This document shows positions 54,901 through 64,000 of a stretch of 64,000 nt of DNA, in pieces. The first letter of the stretch is position 1. Each line of letters starts with the position of its first letter. Position numbers and translations under genes: made by a program. Source of the stretch: Terebella lapidaria (taxonomy: Eukaryota > Annelida > Polychaeta > Terebellida > Terebellidae); contig OX424563.1 of assembly GCA_949152475.1 (NCBI GenBank), forward strand, positions 37,954,120-38,018,119. The letters run 5' to 3'. The notes beneath the pieces were generated by a model, which saw only the letters and a program-made list of their open reading frames with translations, ran no database searches and had not been told where the DNA came from.

Positions 54901-57900
54901 TCTGTGTGATCTGTGTAACTGTGTGGTCTGTGTAACTGTGTGGTCTGTGTGAATGTGTGGTCTGTGTAACTGTGTGGTCAGTGTGGTCTGTGTGATCTGT
55001 GTAACTGTGTGGTCTGTGTAACTGTGTGGTCTGTGTGACTGTGTGGTCTGTGTCACTGTGTGGTCTGTGTAACTGTGTGGTCAGTGTGGTCTGTGTGGTC
55101 AGTGTGGTCTGTGTGATCTGTGTAACTGTGTGATTGTGTGGTCTGTGTGACTGTGTGGCCTGTGTAACTGTGTGGCCTGTGTGACTGTGTGGTCTGTGTG
55201 ACTGTGTGGTCTGTGTGACTGTGTGGTCTGTGTAACTGTGTGGTCTGTGTAACTGTGTGGTCTGTGTGACTGTGTGATCTGTGTAACTGTGTGGTCAGTG
55301 TAACTGTGTGGTCAGTGTTACTGTGTGGTCTGTGTGACTGTGTGGTCTGTGTGATTGTGTGGTCTGTGTGACTGTGTGGTCTGTGTAGCTGTGTGGTCTG
55401 TGTGGTCTGTGTGACTGAGTGGTCTGTGTGACTGTGTGGTCTGTGTGACTGTGTGGTCTGTGTGACTGTGTGGTCTGTGTTGGTCTGTGTAACTGTGTGG
55501 TCTGTGTGGTCTGTGTGACTGTGTGGTCTGTGTAACTGTGTGGTCTGTGTAACTGTTTAACTGTGTCGTCTGTGTAACTGTGTGGTCTGTGTAACTGTGT
55601 GGTATGTGTGACTGTGTGATCTGTGTGAATGTATGATCTGTGTAGCTGTTTGGTCTGTGTAACTGTGTGGTCTGTGTGACTGTGTGGTCTGTGTGACTGT
55701 GTTGTCTGTGTAACTGTGTGGTCTGTGTAACTGTGTGGTCTGTGTAACTGTGTGGTCTGTGTGACTGTGATCTGTGTGAATGTATGATCTGTGTAACTGT
55801 TTGGTCTGTGTAACTGTGTGGTCTGTGTGACTGTGTTGTCTGTGTAACTGTGTGGTCTGTGTAACTGTGTGGTCTGTGTGACTGTGTGGTCTGTGTGACT
55901 GTGTGGTCTGTGTAATTGTGTGGTCAGTGTGGTCTGTGTGATCTGTGTAACTGTGTGGTTTGTGTGACTGTGTTGTCTGTGTAACTGTGTGATCTGTGTA
56001 ACTGTGTGGTCTGTGTGACTGTGTGGTCTGTGTCACTGTGTGGTCTGTGTCACTGTGTGGTCTGTGTAACTGTGTGGTCAGTGTGGTCTGTGTAACTGTG
56101 TGATCTGTGTAACTGTGTGGTCAGTGTGGTCTATGTGATCTGTGTAACTGTGTGGTCTGTGTAACTGTGTGGTCTGTGTAACTGTGTGGTCTGTGTGACT
56201 GTGTGGTCTGTGTAACTGTGTGATCTGTGTAACTGTGTGGTCAGTGTAACTGTGTGGTCAGTGTGGTCAGTGTGATCTGTGTAACTGTGTGGTCTGTGTA
56301 ACTGTGTGGTCTGTGTGAATTTGTGGTCTGTGTAACTGTGTGGTCAGTGTGGTCTGTGTGATCTGTGTAACTGTGTGGTTTGTGTGACTGTGTGATCTGT
56401 CTAACTGTGTGGTCTGTGTAACTGTGTGGTCTGTGTGACTGTGTGGTCTGTGTCACTGTGTGGTCTGTGTAACTGTGTGGTCAGTGTGGTCAGTGTGGTC
56501 TGTGTGGTCAGTGTGGTCTGTGTGATCTGTGTAACTGTGTTTTCTGTGTGATTGTGTGGTCTGTGTGACTGTGTGGCCTGTGTAACTGTGTGGCCTGTGT
56601 GACTGTGTGGTCTGTGTAACTGTGTGGTCTGTGTGACTGTGTGATCTGTGTAACTGTGTGGTCAGTGTAACTGTGTGGTCAGTGTGACTGTGTGGTCTGT
56701 GTGACTGTGTGGTCTGTGTGACTGTGTGGTCTGTGTGACTGTGTGGTCTGTGTAGCTGTGTGGTCTGTGTGGTCTGTGTGACTGTGTGGTCTGTGTGACT
56801 GTGTGGTCTGTGTCACTGTGTAACTGTGTGGTCTGTGTAACTGTGTGGTCTGTGTAACTGTGTGGTCTGTGTGACTGTGTGGTCAGTGTAACTGTGTGGT
56901 CTGTGTAACTGTGTGGTCTGTGTAACTGTGTGGTCAGTGTGGTCTGTGTGATCTGTGTAACTGTGTGGTCTGTGTAACTGTGTGGTCTGTGTAACTGTGT
57001 GATCTGTGTAACTGTATGGTCAGTGTAACTGTGTGGTCAGTGTGGTCTGTGTGATCTGTGTAACTGTGTGGTCTGTGTAACTGTGTGGTCTGTGTGAATG
57101 TGTGGTCTGTGTAACTGTGTGGTCAGTGTGGTCTGTGTGATCTGTGTAACTGTGTGGTCTGTGTAACTGTGTGGTCTGTGTGACTGTGTGGTCTGTGTCA
57201 CTGTGTGGTCTGTGTAACTGTGTGGTCAGTGTGGTCTGTGTGGTCAGTGTGGTCTGTGTGATCTGTGTAACTGTGTTTTCTGTGTGATTGTGTGGTCTGT
57301 GTGACTGTGTGGCCTGTGTAACTGTGTGGCCTGTGTGACTGTGTGGTCTGTGTGACTGTGTGGTCTGTGTGACTGTGTGGTCTGTGTAACTGTGTGGTCT
57401 GTGTAACTGTGTGGTCTGTGTGACTGTGTGATCTGTGTAACTGTGTGGTCAGTGTAACTGTGTGGTCAGTGTTACTGTGTGGTCTGTGTGACTGTGTGGT
57501 CTGTGTGATTGTGTGGTCTGTGTGACTGTGTGGTCTGTGTAGCTGTGTGGTCTGTGTGGTCTGTGTGACTGAGTGGTCTGTGTGACTGTGTGGTCTGTGT
57601 GACTGTGTGGTCTGTGTGACTGTGTGGTCTGTGTTGGTCTGTGTAACTGTGTGGTCTGTGTGGTCTGTGTGACTGTGTGGTCTGTGTAACTGTGTGGTCT
57701 GTGTAACTGTTTAACTGTGTCGTCTGTGTAACTGTGTGGTCTGTGTAACTGTGTGGTATGTGTGACTGTGTGATCTGTGTGAATGTATGATCTGTGTAGC
57801 TGTTTGGTCTGTGTAACTGTGTGGTCTGTGTGACTGTGTGGTCTGTGTGACTGTGTTGTCTGTGTAACTGTGTGGTCTGTGTAACTGTGTGGTCTGTGTA

Positions 57901-60309
57901 ACTGTGTGGTCTGTGTGACTGTGATCTGTGTGAATGTATGATCTGTGTAACTGTTTGGTCTGTGTAACTGTGTGGTCTGTGTGACTGTGTTGTCTGTGTA
58001 ACTGTGTGGTCTGTGTAACTGTGTGGTCTGTGTGACTGTGTGGTCTGTGTAATTGTGTGGTCAGTGTGGTCTGTGTGATCTGTGTAACTGTGTGGTTTGT
58101 GTGACTGTGTTGTCTGTGTAACTGTGTGGTCTGTGTCACTGTGTGGTCTGTGTAACTGTGTGGTCAGTGTGGTCTGTGTAACTGTGTGGTCAGTGTGGTC
58201 TATGTGATCTGTGTAACTGTGTGGTCTGTGTAACTGTGTGGTCTGTGTAACTGTGTGGTCTGTGTGACTGTGTGGTCTGTGTGACTGTGTGACTGTGTTG
58301 TCTGTGTAACTGTGTGGTCTGTGTCACTGTGTGGTCTGTGTAACTGTGTGGTCAGTGTGGTCTGTGTAACTGTGTGATCTGTGTAACTGTGTGGTCAGTG
58401 TGGTCTATGTGATCTGTGTAACTGTGTGGTCTGTGTAACTGTGTGGTTTGTGTGACTGTGTGGTCTGTGTGACTGTGTGGTCTGTGTCACTGTGTGGTCT
58501 GTGTCACTGTGTGGTCTGTGTAACTGTGTGGTCAGTGTGGTCTGTGTAACTGTGTGATCTGTGTAACTGTGTGGTCAGTGTGGTCTATGTGATCTGTGTA
58601 ACTGTGTGGTCTGTGTAACTGTGTGGTCTGTGTAACTGTGTGGTCTGTGTGACTGTGTGGTCTGTGTGACTGTGTGACTGTGTGGTCTGTGTAACTGTGT
58701 GGTCTGTGTGACTGTGTGGTCTGTGTAGCTGTGTGGTCTGTGTGACTGTGTGGTCTGTGTGAGTGTTGTCTGTGTAACTGTGTGGTCTGTGTAACTGTGT
58801 GGTCTGTGTGACTCTGTGGTCTGTGTGACTGTGTGGTCTGTGTGACTGTGTGATCTGTGTAACTGTGTGGTCTGTGTAACTGTGTGGTCAGTGTAACTGT
58901 GTGGTCTGTGTAACTGTGTGGTCAGTGTAACTGTGTGGTCAGTGTGGTCTGTGTGGTCAGTGTGGTCTGTGTAATCTGTGTAACTGTGTGGTCTGTGTAA
59001 CTGTGTGGTCAGTGTGGTCTGTGTGGTCAGTGTGGTCTGTGTGACTGTGTGGTCTGTGTAACTGTGTGCTCTGTGTGACTGTGTGGTCTGTGTGACTGTG
59101 TGGTCTGTGTGACTGTGTGCTCTGTGTGACTGTGTGCTCTGTGTGACTGTGTGGTCTGTGTAACTGTGTAATCTGTGTAACTGTGTGGTCTGTGTAACTG
59201 TGTGGTCAGTGTGGTCTGTGTGGTCAGTGTGGTCTGTGTGGTCAGTGTGGTCTGTGTAATCTGTGTAACTGTGTGGTCTGTGTGGTCTGTGTAACTGTGT
59301 GGTCAGTGTGGTCTGTGTGATCTGTGTAACTGTGTGGTCTGTGTGACTGTGTGATCTGTGTAACTGTGTGGTCTGTGTGACTGTGTGATCTGTGTAACTG
59401 TGTGGTCAGTGTAACTGTGTGGTCTGTGTAACTGTGTGGTCAGTGTGGTCTGTGTGGTCAGTGTGGTCTGTGTAATCTGTGTAACTGTGTGGTCTGTGTA
59501 ACTGTGTGGTCAGTGTGGTCTGTGTGGTCAGTGTGGTCTGTGTGATCTGTGTAACTGTGTGGTCTGTGTAACTGTGTGGTCTGTGTGACTGTGTGGTCTG
59601 TGTAACTGTGTGGTCAGTGTGGTCTGTGTGATCTGTGTAACTGTGTGGTCTGTGTAACTGTGTGGTCTGTGTGATTGTGTGGTCTGTGTAACTGTGTGGT
59701 CTGTGTGACTGTGTGATCTGTGTAACTGTGTGGTCTGTGTGACTGTGTGATCTGTGTAACTGTGTGGTCTGTGTAACTGTGTGGTCAGTGTAACTGTGTG
59801 GTCTGTGTAACTGTGGTCAGTGTGACTGTGTGGTCTGTGTGACTGTGTGATCTGTGTAACTGTGTGGTCAGTGTAACTGTGTGGTCAGTGTGACTGTGTG
59901 GTCTATGTGACTGTGTGGTCTGTGTGACTGTGTGGTCTGTGTGACTGTGTGGTCTGTGTGACTGTGTGATCTGTGTAACTGTGTGGTCAGTGTAACTGTG
60001 TGGTCAGTGTGACTGTGTGGTCTATGTGACTGTGTGGTCTGTGTGACTGTGTGGTCTGTGTGACTGTGTGCTCTGTGTGACTGTGTGGTCTGTGTGACTG
60101 TGTGGTCTGTGTAACTGTGTGCTCTGTGTGACTGTGTGGTCTGTGTGACTGTGTGGTCTGTGTGACTGTGTGCTCTGTGTGACTGTGTGCTCTGTGTGAC
60201 TGTGTGGTCTGTGTAACTGTGTGGTCTGTGTGACTGTGTGGTCTGTGTAACTGTGTGCTCTGTGTGACTGTGTGCTCTGTGTAACTGTGTGGTCTGTGTA
60301 ACTGTAACT
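51928..60309 (+). repeat. 17-bp TG-rich satellite, block 2
   Basis: 8.4 kb of the same unit. It contains a higher-order duplication of about 2.15 kb: the rare TGTGTTTTCTGTG word at 54391 returns at 56537, and GTGTCGTCTG at about 55565 returns at about 57718. Confidence 0.93.
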
Positions 60310-60651
60310 GCACTATTATGCAGCATACCTAATGGTGATATTCCAGTTCACAAAGATAACCTTGATTGGTAAATCTCAAAGTCATATGTCACTTGCAATG
60401 CTCAAAGCCAAAATTGTCTGGTAACCTATCTTAGCCCTTGGGCTAATTTTCATTGATATCTTGGATATGGTGTGTCGTACAGCCCGTGGCAAACATGTTA
60501 TGAATATTATGAATAGTCTTAACACCGAAATGCCTCGAAGGCATCTTCACGCCCTAACGTCCAGTTTGTTTTGTTGCAGAAGTAAGTCTGGACTCTGGGG
60601 CTGGCGGAGTGACAGAGCAGAAACTGTAAACGGCTATCAATGCAACGTCAG
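60310..60651 (+). repeat. 342-bp module, copy 3
   Basis: Same length as, and apparently near-identical to, copy 2, 8724 bp downstream. Confidence 0.93.
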
Positions 60652-63600
60652 TGTAACTGTGTGGTCAGTGTAACTGTGTGGTCTGTGTAACTGTGTGATC
60701 TGTGTAACTGTGTGGTCTGTGTAACTGTGTGACTGTGGTCTGTGTGACTGTGTGACTGTGTGGTCTGTGTGACTGTGTGACTGTGTGATCTGTGTAACTG
60801 TGTGGTCTGTGTAACTGTGTGGTCTGTGTAACTGTGTGGTCTGTGTGACTGTGTGGTCTGTGTAACTGTGTGGTCTGTGTAACTGTGTGGTCTGTGTAAC
60901 TGTGTGGTCTGTGTAACTGTGTGGTCTGTGTAACTGTGTGGTCTGTGTGACTGTGTGGTCAGTGTGGTCTGTGTGGTCTGTGTGACTGTGTGGTCTGTGT
61001 AACTGTGTGGTCTGTGTAACTGTGTGACTGTGTGGTCTGTGTAACTGTGTGGTCAGTGTGGTCTGTGTGACTGTGTGGTCAGTGTGGTCTGTGTGGTCTG
61101 TGTAACTGTGTGGTCAGTGTGGTCTGTGTGACTGTGTGGTCAGTGTGGTCTGTGTGGTCTGTGTAACTGTGTGGTCTGTGTGACTGTGTGACTGTGTGAT
61201 CTGTGTGATCTGTGTAACTGTGTGGTCTGTGTAACTGTGTGGTCTGTGTAACTGTGTGGTCTGTGTAACTGTGTGGTCTGTGTAACTGTGTGGTCTGTGT
61301 GGTCTGTGTGGTCTGTGTGACTGTGTGGTCTGTGTAACTGTGTGGTCTGTGTAACTGTGTGACTGTGTGGTCTGTGTAACTGTGTGGTCTGTGTGGTCTG
61401 TGTGACTGTGTGGTCTGTGTAACTGTGTGGTCTGTGTAACTGTGTGGTCTGTGTAACTGTGTGATCTGTGTAACTGTGTGGTCTGTGTGACTGTGTTGCC
61501 TGTGTAACTGTGTGGTCTGTGTGACTGTGTGGTCTGTGTGACTGTGTGGTCTGTGTGACTGTGTGGTCAGTGTGGTCTGTGTGGTCTGTGTGACTGTGTG
61601 GTCTGTGTAACTGTGTGGTCTGTGTGACTGTGTGATCTGTGTGACTGTGTGGTCAGTGTGGTCTGTGTGGTCTGTGTGACTGTGTGGTCTGTGTAACTGT
61701 GTGGTCTGTGTGGTCTGTGTGACTGTGTGATCTGTGTGAATGTATGGTCTGTGTAACTGTGTGGTCTATGTAACTGTGTGGCCTGTGTGACTGTGTTGTC
61801 TGTGTAACTGTGTGGTCTGTGTAACTGTGTGGTCTGTGTGACTGTGTTGTCTGTGTAACTGTGTGGTCTGTGTAACTGTGTGGTCTGTGTGACTGTGTGG
61901 TCAGTGTGGTCTGTGTGACTGTGTTGTCTGTGTAACTGTGTGGTCTGTGTAACTGTGTGGTCTGTGTAACTGTGTGGTCTGTGTGACTGTGTGGTCAGTG
62001 TGGTCTGTGTGGTCTGTGTGACTGTGTGGTCTGTGTAACTGTGTGGTCTGTGTGACTGTGTGGTCTGTGTGACTGTGTGGTCAGTGTGGTCTGTGTGGTC
62101 TGTGTGACTGTGTGGTCTGTGTAACTGTGTGGTCTGTGTGGTCTGTGTGGTCTGTGTGACTGTGTGGTCTGTGTAACTGTGTGGTCTGTGTAACTGTGTG
62201 ACTGTGTGGTCTGTGTAACTGTGTGGTCTGTGTGGTCTGTGTGACTGTGTGGTCTGTGTAACTGTGTGGTCTGTGTAACTGTGTGGTCTGTGTAACTGTG
62301 TGATCTGTGTAACTGTGTGGTCTGTGTGACTGTGTTGCCTGTGTAACTGTGTGGTCTGTGTGACTGTGTGGTCTGTGTGACTGTGTGGTCTGTGTGACTG
62401 TGTGGTCAGTGTGGTCTGTGTGGTCTGTGTGACTGTGTGGTCTGTGTAACTGTGTGGTCTGTGTGACTGTGTGATCTGTGTGACTGTGTGGTCAGTGTGG
62501 TCTGTGTGGTCTGTGTGACTGTGTGGTCTGTGTAACTGTGTGGTCTGTGTGGTCTGTGTGACTGTGTGATCTGTGTGAATGTATGGTCTGTGTAACTGTG
62601 TGGTCTATGTAACTGTGTGGCCTGTGTGACTGTGTTGTCTGTGTAACTGTGTGGTCTGTGTAACTGTGTGGTCTGTGTGACTGTGTTGTCTGTGTAACTG
62701 TGTGGTCTGTGTAACTGTGTGGTCTGTGTGACTGTGTGGTCAGTGTGGTCTGTGTGACTGTGTTGTCTGTGTAACTGTGTGGTCTGTGTAACTGTGTGGT
62801 CTGTGTAACTGTGTGGTCTGTGTGACTGTGTGGTCAGTGTGGTCTGTGTGGTCTGTGTGACTGTGTGGTCTGTGTAACTGTGTGGTCTGTGTGACTGTGT
62901 GGTCTGTGTGACTGTGTGGTCAGTGTGGTCTGTGTGGTCTGTGTGACTGTGTGGTCTGTGTAACTGTGTGGTCTGTGTAACTGTGTGGCCTGTGTGACTG
63001 TGTTGTCTGTGTAACTGTGTGGTCTGTGTAACTGTGTGGTCTGTGTGACTGTGTGGTCAGTGTGGTCTGTGTGGTCTGTGTGACTGTGTGGTCTATGTAA
63101 CTGTGGTCTGTGTGACTGTGTGGTCAGTGTGGTCTGTGTGGTCTGTGTGACTGTGTGGTCTGTGTAACTGTGTGGTCTGTGTAACTGTGTGGTCTGTGTG
63201 ACTGTGTGGTCTGTGTGACTGTGTGGTCTGTGTAACTGTGTGGTCTGTGTAACTGTGTGGCCTGTGTGACTGTGTGGCCTGTGTAACTGTGTGGCCTGTG
63301 TGACTGTGTGGTCTGTGTAACTGTGTGGTCTGTGTGACTGTGTGGTCTGTGTGACTGTGTGGTCTGTGTAACTGTGTGGTCTGTGTAACTGTGTGGTCTG
63401 TGTGACTGTGTGGTCTGTGTGACTGTGTGGTCTGTGTAACTGTGTGACTGTGCAGTCTGTGTAACTGTGTGGTCTGTGTAACTGTGTGGTCAGTGTAACT
63501 GTGTGGTATGTGTAACTGTGTGGTCTGTGTAACTGTGTGGTCTGTGTAACTGTGTGGTCAGTGTGGTCTGTGTGATCTGTGTAACTGTGTGGTCTGTGTA

Positions 63601-64000
63601 ACTGTGTGGTCTGTGTAACTGTGTGATCTGTGTAACTGTGTGGTCAGTGTAACTGTGTGGTCAGTGTGGTCTGTGTGATCTGTGTAACTGTGTGGTCTGT
63701 GTAACTGTGTGGTCTGTGTAACTGTGTGATCTGTGTAACTGTGTGGTCAGTGTAACTGTGTGGTCAGTGTGGTCTGTGTGATCTGTGTAACTGTGTGGTC
63801 TGTGTAACTGTGTGGTCTGTGTGAATGTGTGGTCTGTGTAACTGTGTGGTCAGTGTGGTCTGTGTGATCTGTGTAACTGTGTGGTTTGTGTGACTGTGTG
63901 ATCTGTCTAACTGTGTGGTCTGTGTAACTGTGTGGTCTGTGTGACTGTGTGGTCTGTGTCACTGTGTGGTCTGTGTAACTGTGTGGTCAGTGTGGTCTGT
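60652..64000 (+). repeat. 17-bp TG-rich satellite, block 3, runs off the window
   Basis: It follows the order of variants of block 2 closely, with an extra internal duplication of about 840 bp (the GTGTTGCCTG word at 61493 returns near 62333). Confidence 0.92.

Noticed and set aside
50925..60326. Minus-strand frames rich in His, Thr and Gln (up to 225 codons)
   Set aside because: They are translations of the 17-bp satellite. Two overlapping frames give near-identical proteins, and no start context or non-repeat domain is present.

Overview
The window is eukaryotic, non-coding-rich animal DNA, most likely from a marine invertebrate. The indicators are spliced GT-AG structure, TATA-bearing LTRs, many small inverted-repeat elements, a Gmr1-like Ty3/gypsy retrotransposon, frequent ACATGTA-type words and long low-complexity satellites. 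I cannot fix the phylum; a mollusc or other lophotrochozoan, or an invertebrate deuterostome, would all fit. I see no intact host gene, tRNA, rRNA or CRISPR array. Nearly everything recognisable is a transposable element or tandem repeat, stacked in nested insertions whose order can be read from target-site duplications.

Left part (1-20052). A 46-bp minisatellite lies in reverse orientation at 1-150 and forward at 17950-20052. Between them is a once-contiguous segment (151-1613 joined to 15134-17949) that holds a small spliced PHD-finger gene fragment with a stop codon inside the zinc finger. That segment is split by a TIR element (1614-15127, 6-bp duplication GAATGC) made of inverted arrays of a 20-bp palindromic unit. 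A second copy of the same family has jumped into its array (1797-2672, duplication CGTATA). A 12-kb Ty3/gypsy element (element A, 3007-14984) has landed in the same array. Element A carries degraded gag and pol, and an extra coiled-coil ORF between pol and the 3' LTR.

Middle part (17950-35475). The forward minisatellite is interrupted by element C (20053-35262), a Gmr1-like retrotransposon whose pol order is protease, integrase, RT, RNase H. Its leader has a run of small stem-loops with compensating stem changes. Its gag is split by element B (22061-28737, minus strand), a young relative of element A. Element B has two LTRs that look identical and an intact 819-codon gag-integrase fusion, but no protease, RT or RNase H. 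A and B have lost complementary parts of integrase, and the B junction sits on microhomology still visible in A. The 3' LTR of C carries a 1.2-kb insert and a 125-bp hAT-like MITE (8-bp duplication), and is truncated where the minisatellite resumes.

Right part (35476-64000). This is a repeat mosaic: a degenerate ~20-bp array, palindromes, three MITEs, a ~140-bp repeat, and a 134-bp satellite packed with nuclear-receptor-type half-sites (TGACCT/AGGTCA). Palindrome-ended elements built from these modules recur. From 49020 on, a 342-bp module occurs three times at identical length, each copy followed by a long array of a 17-bp TGTGTAAC/TGTGTGGTC unit. These arrays make up about 14 kb and run off the window. 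Long open frames in the 46-bp and 17-bp arrays come from repeat periods that are not multiples of three and from stop-free units; I do not regard them as genes.
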